Positions 34,290 to 45,250 of a stretch of DNA of 64,000 nt are shown here, piece after piece. The position numbers and the translations under genes are program-made. How positions within the stretch are numbered: the stretch's first letter is position 1; each line of letters opens with the position of its first letter. Source of the stretch: Adiantum capillus-veneris. Its lineage: Eukaryota; Streptophyta; Polypodiopsida; Polypodiales; Pteridaceae. Location: assembly GCA_014529385.2 (NCBI GenBank), contig CM043962.1:122101970-122165969 (forward strand). Reading direction: 5' to 3'. Under the pieces are notes generated by a model, which searched no databases, had not been told where the DNA came from, and saw only the letters and a program-made list of their open reading frames with translations.

Positions 34290-34993
34290 GATAATGGGTG
34301 TGCTAGAGATTTTTAAGTGTGGTATGGCTTGAGGCGAGAGCCATTGACTAATGGCAGAGATTCCCCTAATAAGGTGTGCAGCTGAACATGAGGAAGAATG
34401 TTGGTGAACACAAATGGCCCTTGCCACATCGGCAATAGCTTCTTGGACTTCTTCAAATACTTTGCTTGGTATAAAAGAGCTAATGAACCTTTGCTAACTT
34501 CCTGCTCTTTAGGTGCCGATCATGCCAAACCTTTGTTCTATGTTGCTCTATTTATAAGTATTTTGCTTCTAAAGGCCGCTCCTCTTCTAGTATGGTGCGC
34601 GGACTAGCCATAGCAAAATGTTGGGCTTTAGGACAGTCCACCTTGACGGATGTGACCCTAGGTGAACCAAAGTGGAACTCAAAGGGTGCCACTGCCTCTA
34701 GTCCAAAAGCTAGCTGAAATGGAGAGTGTTGGGTGGTGGCTTTGAAAGTCGTCCAATATGCCCATATAGCACCAAGATGTCAGGTGAAGGTGGCAGGTTT
34801 TGCGAAGCAAAGATAGAAGTACTTTGTTAGTGCTTTCAGCTTGCCCGTTGGCCTGAGGGTAGTAGGAGCATGACTTCTTGTGAAGGAATTTGTACCTAGC
34901 AAAAAGGTTGGCCAACGACTCATTGACAATGTGGGTACCTTGATCTATTAGAGAGAAAGAGGGGGAGACCGGTTGCTTAAAACAATTCAACAC
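34290..34993 (-). pseudogene. Ty3/gypsy integrase fragment
   Basis: Minus strand: IDQGTHIVNESLANLFARYK, FLHKKSCSYYPQANGQAEST, NKVLLSLLRKT (34993-34800), the second half of an integrase core including the catalytic Glu in QAEST. The following frames give KYLKKSKKLLPMWQGPFVFT (34480-34420), the C-terminal end. At least three frameshifts occur. YYPQANGQAESTNK differs from all other integrases here, so this is another lineage. No LTRs were recognised. Confidence 0.75.
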
Positions 34994-35064
34994 ATGCTCA
35001 CAACATCACCATCAACCTATCCACCTCTTTCCCCAATTTTCAAGCACACACACACATAGACTAT

Positions 35065-35102
<38 letters not shown>

Positions 35103-35620
35103 GCATGGAATTGACATAGACAAGATTGTAAAAGTGTATAAGAGATAGAGACTACATAGCAAATTAAGCATAGCATAAGATTTTAGAGAAGATAATCTGC
35201 AAGAGAAAGGCTTAAATCTAGCCCCCAAAGTCCACGGCACCTATTCTTGTGGAGTTTGGTATTTAATATATTATTTGTGAGTTTTAGGTGCCAAAATTTG
35301 AGGCCCCTCTCTTACAACCACTTCACTTTTGTAAATGAGTGAAGCTCATTAGTTCTTGCATGTTCCATAAGGGGAAGTTCCCACTCAATTATTTACAGAG
35401 CCATAGTGGCTTATTGAAATGAAAATCTAAAATATTGTGCGAGTATAAAACGGCCGAGAGTTATTGACTGCACCTCTTCGTCAATTCTCCGCATTCCACT
35501 CTACAAAATCATCATCATCAACTCAATTAGAAAAATAAAATAGACAACACATAATTAACCATTACGTCAACTAACCCAATTGCAGCTAACCACTACAACA
35601 GGAGGGTACCCAGTTTCGTA
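34994..35620. other. No gene; (CA)n repeat and probable gypsy C 3' LTR
   Basis: A CA repeat lies at 35045-35101, broken once. From 35621 leftwards (minus strand) the sequence begins TGTTACGAAACTGGGTACCC just after a purine tract (35622-35635, TGGTGGGAGGGA on the minus strand), so this is likely the 3' LTR of gypsy C. The outer LTR end was not found. Confidence 0.55.
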
Positions 35621-35781
35621 ACATCCCTCCCACCAGGGATAACAACTGACTCAGTTGCTCAATAGAGAAATCAACTAGACCGTGAGTGATGGAAACTGTG
35701 GTGGAGAAGATCGGGGAAGTTGGGAAAAAACTGTTCAGGTTATCCTCTCTAGGGTGGCCCTTGAAAGTCAAAAGGTAACGG

Positions 35782-37091
35782 TTATAAAAATATACCAGTG
35801 CATGTAGTGGTGGTCTCATGATCAATTATTTTTTCAGGGATGAGTTGCTCTTCTTGGTCTACAAGTGAAGGTCGGTCTTCATATATATGATGTGTAGGTA
35901 GGGGTCCTCTGAATGGTCTTAAAAGACTAATGTGAAATGCATTGTGAATGTGCCGATGTGTAGGTAGGTCTAAACAGAAAGAAACATCATTAATGACAGC
36001 TGAAATTTTAAAAGGTCCATAAAAACGAGGAGCAAGCTTAACAAAGACATTTGTATCAACACTTTTGATCCTTCGTTTTTCAATGCGAAGTAAAACATAA
36101 TCACCTTCCTTAAATTGGTGTGCCTTGTGGTGCTTGTTAGCATGTTTAGTGTAAAGCTCTTGTGAGTGTTTAATTGCAGAATGCACACTTGTATAAAGAT
36201 CACGAAAGTCGGCAATGAAATTATTAGTGCATGCACAACATTAGAAAGACGTGAAGAAGGAGTAGGAAGAGAGTGACCATATACAACTTTGGAGATTTAC
36301 CTGTGGCAGTGTGAGTGGTGTTGTTATATGCAAATTGTATAATATGCAGGTAATCATCCCATTTCGTAGGTTGAAAAGAAACATAATTCTTTAACAAACC
36401 AATGATAGTGCGATTGGTGACTTCGGTTTGACCATTAGATTCAGGATGAAATGCGGAAGTGAAGTCAAGTGTAGTGCCAAGACTTTCAAACACAGTAGTC
36501 CAAAAGCACTACAAATTTTTTGAATCTCGATTAGAAATAATGACTTTAAGTAAACCATGATGTGGGAAAACAGTCTTAAGAAACAAAAGTGCAACCTGAT
36601 GTGCGGTGAGTGTTTTCTTACAAGGAATAAAATATGCTTGTTTAGAAAAACGGTCAATAACAGTCCAAATCATGTCATGCTTGTGTACTGTGAGTGGGAA
36701 ACCAGTAACAAAATCCATTGAAATGTGTTCCCATGATCTTTCAGGAATGGGGAGAGAGTGTAAAAGTCCCAATTTCTTACCTGTTACTGCTTTCAGAAAT
36801 GGGGAGAGGGTGTAAAAGTCCCAATTTCTTACCTTTTGCTGCTTTGATCTTTTGGCAAATCAAACAAGTTGAAACATACTGTTTAACATCAATTCTCATA
36901 GTAGGCCAATAGAAATCACGACATAAATTTTGAAAAGTTACAACAGATCCTCTATGTCCAGCATAGGGTGGTTTGTGCAATTCTTCAATAATTAATGTAC
37001 GGAAAGGTTTAGTCACACACAATTTTTTTTTTGAAATAAAGGAATTTATCTTGAATAGTGTATTCAAGAAATGTGTGCACAGAATTGTCAA
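35782..37091 (-). pseudogene. Gypsy C integrase, broken
   Basis: Minus strand. H2C2 zinc finger: IIEELHKPPYAGHRGSVVTF, FYWPTMRIDVKQYVSTCLIC, QKIKAAKGKKLGLLHPLPI (37091-36777). After a 52-bp duplication the core follows: SWEHISMDFVTGFPL (D), IDRFSKQAYFIPCKKTLTAH, VIISNRDSKNL (D) (36772-36509); FHPESNGQTEVTNRTI (E) (36493-36224). The C-terminal part (36186-35782) has FKEGDYVLLRIEKRR, APRFYGPFKISAVIND, HIHNAFHISLLRPFRG and ends PEKIIDHE, the start of a truncated chromodomain-like segment. The enzyme joins element cDNA to the genome; the frames are split at least three times. Confidence 0.88.
36742..36845. repeat. 52-bp tandem duplication in gypsy C integrase
   Basis: CAGGAATGGGGAGAGAGTGT..CCAATTTCTTACC at 36742 and CAGAAATGGGGAGAGGGTGT..CCAATTTCTTACC at 36794; about three differences. 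It repeats the LLHPLPI segment at the finger/core junction and shifts the frame (52 is not a multiple of 3). Confidence 0.9.
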
Positions 37092-37179
37092 GCATATGCA
37101 ACCATGTCATTTTGAAGTGATCATCATGTGCATAAGTGTCAGGCATAGTGTCAAATGAAGAATGGTTGATAGATTATTC

Positions 37180-38500
37180 AGTGAGGGTCTTCTACTCAAA
37201 GCATCAGCTACAACGTTTTCTTTACGAGGCTGGTATTGAATGTTGGGCTGAAAACTTTGAATAAGACCGGCCCACTTAATATGTCTATCATCTATTAAGG
37301 GTTGAGAAAGTAATTATTTGATACTTTGTTGATCAGTTTTAATGATCAAGTCAATACCCATTACATAATGTCTCCAGATTTTCAATGCATGTACCACAAC
37401 AGTCAATTTTTTTATCATAAGTACTGAACTTTGTTTCAGAAGGTTTTAATTTACGACTTTCAAAAGCAAGTGGATGGTTATCTTGCATAAGGACTGCACC
37501 AATACCTTTTCCACTAGCATCAGTGACTACGACAAAGAATGGCCTTTCAAAATTAGGTAATTGCAATACAGGTGCATTAGTCAAACCATGTTCAAGTGCA
37601 TTAAATGAGCTTTCTTGTAAATCAGTCCATTCATAAGGTGTGTTTTTCTTCAACAGGTTAGTCAAATAATGTGACTTGTAAGCAAAGTTACGAACAAATT
37701 TCCAGTAATAGCTACAAAGACCGATGGAAAAACGTAGCTCATGCAAGTTTTTGGGTCTAGACCATGACAGAATGGCTTCAATTTTCTTGGGGCCCACATA
37801 TATTCCCTTACCCGATACAATATGTCCCAAATATTCAATTTCATATTGGAAAAATGAACTCCTTTCAGGATTCAAGTACAAGTGATTTTGTGCAAGCAGA
37901 TCAAATACACGTGTTAAGTGCTCTTTATGCTCTTTTCAGATTTACTGAATACCAAAATATCATAAAAAACACAATCACAAAATCTTGATGGTCGATGAAA
38001 ATTCTATTAATCATGCGTGTGAATGTGGCTGGTGCATTTTTCAAACCAAATGGCATGACAAGAAATTCATAGTGTCCCGTTTGTGTTCTGAAAGCAGTTT
38101 TGTAGGCATCATGTACAAACATTTAGATTTGGTGATACCCTGATTTAAGGTCAATTTTGCTAACAACGGTTGCCCCTTTCAATTTGTCTAACAGATCATC
38201 CACTCTAGGAATAGGAAACCGATTCTTCATGGTGATCTTGTTTAAAGCCCTGTAGTCGATACACATACGAAAGGTTCCCATTTTTCTTCTTGACAAGAAG
38301 TATTGGAGCTCCTTATGGTGAATTACTAGGTTTGATTAGGCCTCGATCAAGTAAATCAGTGATTTGAGTTTGTATCTCCCTGTGTATAGTTGGATTTACA
38401 CGATAAGGTGCTCTACCAGGAGGTTCACTACCCGGTATAATATCTATTTTGTGATCTTCGGGGCGTGAAGGTGGAATTCCAATTGGCACATCATGCATGA
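37180..38500 (-). pseudogene. Gypsy C reverse transcriptase and RNase H, broken
   Basis: Minus strand. RT start: [34 protein letters not shown] (38498-38313), then a stop. RT fingers and palm: [32 protein letters not shown], followed by [12 protein letters not shown] where FFDDILVYS is usual, so the catalytic aspartates are lost (38122-37925). Thumb: YLGHIVSGKGIYVGPKKIEA (37881-). RNase H: VTDASGKGIGAVLMQDNHPL, AFESRKLKPSETKFSTYDKK (to 37351), then KTDQQSIK, YQPRKENVVADALSRRPS (37340-37180). These domains copy RNA to DNA and remove the RNA. Stops and shifts at four or more places. Confidence 0.88.
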
Positions 38501-38606
38501 AACAATCTTTAAATTGTTAGAGAAATTCATTGTGTGTAGAGTTGTGTGAAGTTTCAGTTTCAACAGAAATTTGATTTACCAACACTAGATATGTTTCCCC
38601 CTGTTT

Positions 38607-40180
38607 TCAAATTGCTCTTTTGGCTTGAGTGTGAGAGAGGAGTGGAAATTTTTGGTGTACTAGTGTTGCTTGGATGGAGAAATTTTTATCATTATGAGTG
38701 AGAGACATGGTACGGGTTTTATAATTAATAAACGGGTCAAATTTATGACAAAATGGCATTTCCAAAATCATATCAAGACCATGCAATGGTGCTACTAGAA
38801 ATGTACGTGCTTGTGTAAATTCACCAAAGCAAACTTCAACAGTGACTTGGGTTTTACAGTTAAAACGTTGATTATTAAAAACAATTTTGACTTTGTGAGG
38901 TGATGAGATTTCAGAGAGAGATAGTTGTTGTGCCAAGCGTGTAGAAATGAAATCGTGGATACTACCATCATCTAATAGAATTGTGACACTTTCACCCTTA
39001 ACAGTGCTTTGCACTTTAAACAAGGTGTGAGGAGATATAGGAGTACCTGGAGATGGGTTGTCATCGTGATCTTATTCAGGATCATATTCCTCATCGTTAT
39101 TAGCTTCCTCCTCATTGTCGTCAAGATTAGCATCTTCGATGAGGTTAACAGTAGCACCGTTGGGGCGATTGTTGTTGAAGGGTTTTTGGCTTGTATTTCG
39201 GTCTACTCCATTGGAGTGGCCATTGGATTGGCCATTGCCCTTAACTGGACCAGTTGGGCACTTATCTGCATAGTGACCATACTGAAAGCATTTAAAACAC
39301 TTCACCTTTTTGTTACCGTTAGAATTTTGAGTAGGACGTTGGCTAGAAGAACTTTGGTTGCCCCACTGTTGTGCGTTGTTGTTGTTGTTGCCATACGGTT
39401 GAGAATGTGTAGCAGAGTTGTCAAATCTGCGTCTCTTGAAAAGGTACGGCTTTGATATTTGTTTCTATCAAAGTTAGTAGAGAAAGGAGGTCTCCTGTTA
39501 TGGTTAGTGTTAGCAGTTTGATCAATGTGAAAGGGTTGTCCACCTTTCTTCTTCTCTGCATGAGAGCTAAATTAATAGCCTTTGACAAAGAATCTAGTTC
39601 AAACATATCTACCTCATCACCAATTTGTAGTGCCAAGCCTGATATGTACTTACGCTTCAATTTCCTGCGACTAACGTGTTCAATAGCTTGCAATTGAATT
39701 AAACAGTTCCAAAAACGATCAGTGTAACCTTGTACATCTTCATTCCGACCTTGTCGAATCAAATCCCATTGACGTCATGTCTTAGCTTTGTACTGTGTGG
39801 GCAAAAATTGACACTTTTTTAATGCATGCCATGTGCGTTGTTTTCTCTCATGCTGTTTGGTGGCATTCCACCACAGTGCAACGTTGCAAGTGAGATGATT
39901 TCATGCACATTTTACCATTTCACGTTCGGGGAAGTCTTTATCATGAAAATAGTCATCCAACTGACTAACCTATGCTAGAACCGTGCTAGCATCTTTAGTG
40001 CCATCAAAATCCTTGAAAGTGAAAGCTTTTCTGCTAATTTTGTTTTGCTTGGGTGCCGGTGCAGATTCTATGCGTGCAGAATGCAATAATTTATCTTTAA
40101 GTTCTTGCCTTCGCATGCGTTCGTAGGGGATTGTTGTAGATTGGCAAGCTTTTCAGCAATTGTGGCTTGTGGAGGTGTGC
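38607..40180 (-). pseudogene. Gypsy C gag and protease, broken
   Basis: Minus strand. A gag start is likely near 40180 (GTPPQATIAEKLANLQQ). The core has GRNEDVQGYTDRFWNCLIQL, RRKLKRKYISGLALQIGDEV (39762-39421), then zinc knuckle CFKCFQYGHYADKC (39298-39257), intact as C-x2-C-x4-H-x4-C. A TAA at 39069-39071 interrupts the frame. The protease follows in the same frame (39023-38607): VTILLDDGSIHDFISTRLAQ (DDGS active site) and LHGLDMILEMPF. Gag and protease assemble and mature the particle in the cytoplasm. Confidence 0.85.
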
Positions 40181-40560
40181 CATGATTTCTTTTTTTTTTT
40201 AAAATTATTTATTTTAAAATGTGTGTTTTTAAATAATAATGCTTAAAAGGGCTGTATGGCGATATTTATAGATGCAATATGTGGAATAAGTAAGAGAAGT
40301 AAAATAAATAATAGAAATGAAATATACCTAGCTGAAAAATCGTGTTGGCGTCAAGTCCAAAATGGCGATGTACGAGGAAATTTCCAAAAGAGTGAGCTGT
40401 CAGACGGTTTGTCTGCGAGTTAGTTGAGTTTCGCGGGGTCCGATCTCCCTTGTCCCAAAAATAATGGCAATACAATCGGCAATTTATGTTACTCTCCATC
40501 GTAAAACTAAGTTGATAAAGTCAGTGGTAGTTGCAAATGGCATAGTTCGAGCAAGCTTTC
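40181..40560. other. Gypsy C leader or LTR, no gene
   Basis: AT-rich, with a T run at 40190-40200. Probably the untranslated leader and part of the 5' LTR of gypsy C, but neither a primer binding site nor an LTR end could be found. Confidence 0.4.
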
Positions 40561-40567
40561 GATTAGT

Positions 40568-40639
40568 GGTTTCGTGGTGTAGTGGTTAGCACTTTGGACT
40601 TTGAATACAACGACCTGGGTTCGGATCCCGGTGAGACCT
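40568..40639 (+). tRNA. tRNA-Gln (anticodon TTG), possibly a pseudogene
   Basis: 72 bases fold as a tRNA. The acceptor GGTTTCG pairs with TGAGACC (two G-U type pairs) and the discriminator is T. The D arm holds TGGTGTAGTGG (A box). The anticodon loop CTTTGAA gives TTG, with stem TTGGA/TACAA that has one G-A mismatch. The T arm is CTGGG/CCCGG around TTCGGAT. In the B box GGTTCGGATCC the strictly conserved A58 is G. The rest follows the usual plant tRNA-Gln(TTG). The two oddities suggest a decayed copy or the head of a tRNA-derived SINE rather than an active gene. No CCA is encoded, as expected. Confidence 0.75.
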
Positions 40640-40730
40640 TCCTACTGGAGTGGTTAAGGAAACCATCCTGACTAGCTTTGGTCAATGCTTCCATATCATG
40701 AATATCAAGCTGCTGCTTCAATGAGAATGG

Positions 40731-40732
<2 letters not shown>

Positions 40733-40827
<95 letters not shown>
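40733..40827. repeat. Microsatellite (GA)n
   Basis: About 47 GA units, about 95 bases after the tRNA-like gene. Confidence 0.97.
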
Positions 40828-40829
<2 letters not shown>

Positions 40830-41445
40830 TTCCTTGAGATCTCTCGTTGAATGATGTGTGAGATACACTCCATTTGGAAAATTGGGCAAAATCAATAGAG
40901 GGAGCCGTCTTCAGCCCGCTTGAGAGAAGAGGGATTGTGTGAGGTCTCTCCCTACTTGTGCGTTATTTTTAAAAGCGATCCGGCCATGCCATTTGTAAAA
41001 AATGCAGACTTTCGAAAGGCCTCCCGATCTCGAGACTAAGTGACGTGGGCATGGGGGCGTGGGATCTACATTGAGATCATCGAGTGCCATAGATCTTGTC
41101 GGTGGCGCTAAAGTTTGGCGGCACTGCCTAACATTTGGTATAAAAGTAATCTCGGCCCCATACCATCACGAAAAACATGCAAGTATCCGTGGATAAGACA
41201 TGGGAGTTTCAAAGGTGAGGTCAAGGATTCAAACCTTGGGTGTGCATGAAGGGTAACCTCAGGTAGTAATCTTGGATACCTGAGATTACTTTGACCGATG
41301 CCGCCAAGATCTCCGGCTCTCCTTCATCCCACCGGTGATCCCACGCCCTCAATGCCGGTGGCACTTAGTGGTGAGGGCCCCTGGTGGCAAAGTAAACATT
41401 GGTATTGCAATAGCTTTCTAAGTCGGCGTCTCAACCTCATGTCAA
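40828..41445. other. Upstream region of the CHCH gene
   Basis: No ORF or recognised repeat. It probably contains the promoter of the gene at 41544. At 41236-41256 AAGGATTCAAACCTTGG is a small stem-loop. Confidence 0.5.
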
Positions 41446-41453
41446 TATAAATA
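41446..41453 (+). promoter_or_regulatory. TATA box of the CHCH gene
   Basis: TATAAATA, 91 bases before the ATG at 41544. A start of transcription about 30 bases later would leave a 5' UTR of about 65 bases. Confidence 0.55.
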
Positions 41454-41472
41454 ACAGCGAAGGAACAACCTA

Positions 41473-41519
41473 ACACAGAAGAGAGCGAACCATCCTTTGA
41501 ACACAGAAGAGAGCGAACG
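41473..41519 (+). repeat. Duplicated 19-mer in the CHCH gene 5' UTR
   Basis: AACACAGAAGAGAGCGAAC occurs at 41473-41491 and again at 41501-41519, identical, period 28. It sits between the TATA box and the ATG, so it is probably in the transcript leader. Confidence 0.9.
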
Positions 41520-41543
41520 TCATTCGTCTTCTTGCAAGTCATC

Positions 41544-43033
41544 ATGCCTCGTCGAAGCGGTGGTGGAGGTACGCTGTCTCCTTCTGTCTGCTGTGTAGGG
41601 TTTCCTCTTTTCGGCGCACCGGTATGTATTAGGGTTTTGTTGCCCTGTCTAGGGTTTCTTATCGTGTTGGGATTTCCGCATCCGTTGAGATTTCTGACCC
41701 TATTCCTTCTGAAGCGGGATTTGGTGTGGGGCTCTTGTTGCCTTGATATCTACCCGCTTCTGTTTCGGATTGATCCGAGTGGTATGCTTCCTGTTTGGGG
41801 AAAATCAGGAGCTTTTTTTCAGGATTGTGCTTGGTAAACATCAATTGTGAAGTTCAGAGTGTACCTATTTGTGCTTTGATGAATGGAACATGTATTCCCA
41901 GTACTTATTCACATACGTGTGTACACACAAAGGACTTTTTTTGTGCCTTTGTGGACAATAGTGAAGGCTTGTAGTACATACTGTCTCTTTTTTGGGGGCA
42001 GGGGCTGGAAGGGCAGTGATTGCATAGCACCTGATTGATTCTATCTAGTTGCAATTTGCCATGATCTTTTAGTTTAATGACTTTGGAGGTAAAGATTTAT
42101 CAATTGCCTTTTTGGATCGATTGAGCTTAGTGTCATGTTTTGATTTTGCAGAGTCTTTACCATGTTCGTGATTGTTTTGCATAGCTCTCTTTTAAGTCTG
42201 AGGAATTGTCTTTTTTTTTTTGTTGTGTGCCAGGGCGATCAGGCTCTCGTCCCATGCGCAGTGCCCATCTTCCCTCACGCAGTGCACCACCTCCTGCCCC
42301 TGGTTTGTTCTTTTTTTTTTTCTTGGGTCAAAGCAGAAAGCTACTCTCTCATGCCATAATGCCTTAACCTCATCTGCTATTTTTCTCCAGTTCAACATGC
42401 ACCTCCGCCGGCTCCAGTGCAAAGTAGTGGTGGCTCAATGATGGGTGGCCTTGGGGCTACCATCGCTCAAGGTACCTGCCTCATACATCTGTTTGCAAGA
42501 CTACCGAATTATTGAGTGAAACATCGAACTTAATGCATGACTCTCGACTAAAGTTTCATGCTGGTATAATTTTGGGTGAATCTAGGGATGGCTTTTGGGA
42601 CTGGAAGTGCCATTGCTCACCGAGCTGTTGATGGGGTGATGGGACCTAGAACCGTGACCCATGAGCATATGACTCCTGATGCACCTGTTTCTGCAGCTTC
42701 CCCAAATCTGACCACAGTTAGTGGGTCAGATGCGTGTGCGAATCAGACTAAGTCCTTCCAAGATGTGAGCATATAGTTAAATCGCACGATGGACAATGTC
42801 TAATTGATTGAATTGTTCAAAGTCTGAAATTGCCAAAATGTTTGTTTGTAGTGCGTCAATGCTTATGGCAGTGACATTGGGAAGTGCCAATTTTACATTG
42901 ATATGCTGAATGAGTGCCGCCGTGGACCGTCATCATCCAGTAAGAATTAGATCTTATTGTTTACGCATTTTTGTCGACTATTGACGTTTTACTGACTTGT
43001 GCTTTTATGTTGTGTGCTACAGTGATGCTGTAA
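41544..43033 (+). CDS. Twin CX9C (CHCH) protein, MIX17/CHCHD2-CHCHD10 family; six exons
   Basis: Exons 41544-41568, 42234-42302, 42391-42471, 42586-42764, 42852-42939 and 43023-43033 join in frame with GT-AG introns (665, 88, 114, 87, 83 bp) into 150 residues. The N-terminus is MPRRSGGGGRSGSRP, basic and Pro/Ala-rich (residues 1-42) like a mitochondrial presequence. A hydrophobic Gly/Ala segment MMGGLGATIAQGMAFGTGSA (48-67) follows, and the C-terminal CHCH domain has Cys109, 119, 130 and 140: two CX9C pairs. This matches MIX17/CHCHD2/CHCHD10 proteins; plant members are called At12Cys. Known proteins of the family lie in the mitochondrial intermembrane space, where Mia40 oxidises the cysteines, and act in respiratory-complex and stress responses. 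The frame has no defects. The start is the first ATG after the TATA box. It is the only host protein gene here with an apparently intact frame. Confidence 0.93.
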
Positions 43034-44673
43034 TGATTGGACAGTATTGGGAATGAGTTCTAGGAACTTCTAATGGATGGAAAATATATTTTAGTTTGAT
43101 GGTACAAGATCGTGTGAATGGGGTCATAGAACCGTTGGTTGGCTCCAGTGGATTGTGATGGTGTAGTTTGTTGGTTATGACTTGGATATGAATTATTTAT
43201 TTGGCTCTTATTGAAAACAAGTGTCCTACATACAAATTGAGGGTTCTTAAGAGTAATGTTCATATTTGAAGTGGAATTCATGAGTGCTGGTGGGAGAGAA
43301 GCAAGGACTGCTGTGCCATTTAAAGAACTCAAGTGGTCATTGTGGGTGGTATAGGTTTAGTAATTTAGTGTGTTGATATGTTAATGCAAGAGAGTTTTGT
43401 GGAGTTTGTTACTAGTCTGTGATGTGTCTGTTCTTGCTGTTATGGCACCGTTTGTCGGTAGTCTCTTTGGTCTAGACTGTCTGCTATAGCATTGCCTTCA
43501 TGAAGGGGATATTGTTCTGATCTCTTTGGTGTAGGCTGCCAGTGCTTTTGACTATAGCTTTTGAGAATGGAATAGTCTTCTGGTGGCTAGCTGGCTCTCG
43601 ATTTGCTTCATGGCCTGTTTAGTTAATGATGGAACATTATTGTTGGTGGTGATATTGGAGTGCTTACAAGGAAAATGAAAGGGTGTTCTGAGTATCCTAT
43701 GAAAGATGGAGGGGCTTGCGTATTACGACTCTATTTGTGTGCTCGGGGTGCTACTACTAGTTCATTACTATGTTCCATACGATGAAGTGCCTACTGGTAA
43801 TCCACATCTATGCAAGTAGTCGGGAAAATTGCTGTTACTTGAGTAGATTTTCTGATTTGTACAACTCAACTCCCCCAACTAATTTATAGTAACGACCGAC
43901 GGCTATCAAATAATCAACGTGAGAATCAGGTAGGTTTTTCTTTTCCTCACATGGCTCTCTCACACGTGCACACTCAAAAGTCCTTCCGCATCATAAAGGG
44001 TGAACTCATCATGATTAATTTTCTTGGTGTGCTTTGGTAACTTGCTAGAGGAAAGGAAATTGATGAGGAAATGGAACTTTCTGGAAAAAAAAGAACTGAT
44101 GAGGTCCTTGAACCTCCCTGGGATAGCAGGCTCCTGCTAATGTGTGTTTCTTAAATTAATTAATTATCCCCATCGAAGGTGGGCATGACAAAGTAAAAGC
44201 AGAAATTTCCTGAATCATGACAATGGTGGTGGAGATAAAAGCAGTTTGGAGTTTTTGAATTCCTCTTGGGTATTTCTTTTGTTGCGGGTTGTCGAATGTA
44301 CACAATTGAAAACGAGGACGACGATGTGCATGCAGTGGATCAAAGCCAATTCCAAATAGGGTTTGCATAACCAAAGAGGTTTTGTGCAAACTAAAAGATT
44401 GGTGAGAGCTAATTTGATTTTTCTCGTCACTATAGAAGTATAGGCTACCCAAAGTTGATAAGTCGCTGTATCCCTAATACTCATCCATCACACATTAGAT
44501 CATATTTCTCATCAAGGGAATATCAAAGTGTGATTAAAAATCATAAAAATTATTCAATTCACATTTTACAACCAAAACTCAGTTCAAAAGCAATTGTCTT
44601 TGGTGTAATGATTGTGCTACTAAAAGAAATAATTCGACATAGAAATGATTGTTTTTTCTATAGACAATCTACA
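43034..44673. other. CHCH 3' UTR and non-coding DNA
   Basis: The first few hundred bases probably hold the 3' UTR of the CHCH gene. No clear poly(A) signal was chosen. Beyond about 43.4 kb I see only short ORFs without motif. Confidence 0.5.
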
Positions 44674-45005
44674 CTATATAAAGATAAAGTGTACATAAAT
44701 ATATAACACTTAAGTTAGTTTACTGCAAATGCAGTAAACAATCATATGTTGCATTACTTGTCAATCTATGTGCTACCTAAATGTATGTAATAGTGATAGG
44801 CAGATATGAGTGATAAATATACGGTTGCGGTAGTAGTGTCTATATAAAGATAAAGTGTACATAAATATATAACACTTAAGTTAGTTTACTGCAAATGCAG
44901 TAAACAATCATATGTTGCATTACTTGTCAATCTATGTGCTACCTAAATGTATGTAATAGTGATAGGCAGATATGAGTGATAAATATACGGTTGCGGTAGT
45001 AGTGT
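44674..45005. repeat. Perfect 166-bp tandem duplication with internal palindrome
   Basis: 44674-44839 and 44840-45005 are identical as far as I can read. Each copy contains GTTTACTGCA, a 2-base AA spacer, and TGCAGTAAAC, a 10-bp perfect inverted repeat. The DNA is AT-rich and non-coding. Confidence 0.95.
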
Positions 45006-45250
45006 CAACATATTGAATAGGTTTGCTGCTCAACGAAGAAAGAGGAGCAAAGCTCAAGCGGCAATGCAAATTTGACCTTGAAGATGAATTTTGAGATTGT
45101 GTAAAGCTCCTTATTAAGCTCTTCGCTGATTTTGTAAGAAAAGCATAGAAAACAAAATTCAGCTGATCATTTTTCAGTTTTTTTCTTTGGAACAATTCTT
45201 TGCATCTCCCTCTTTCGAACTAATATTTATGTGATTGAGGGATCTATCTT

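Noticed and set aside
35589-35605. CACTACAACAGGAGGG as a CACTA terminus
   Set aside because: It sits just inside the likely gypsy C LTR start, and no inverted partner was found.
39009-39455. Plus-strand hydrophobic ORF of 148 residues resembling a membrane protein
   Set aside because: Antisense shadow of the gypsy C zinc knuckle and acidic linker; hydrophobicity comes from the complement of Asp/Glu/Asn codons.
41225-41260. B-box-like GGTTTGAATCC on the minus strand as a second tRNA
   Set aside because: No A box at the right distance and no acceptor stem.
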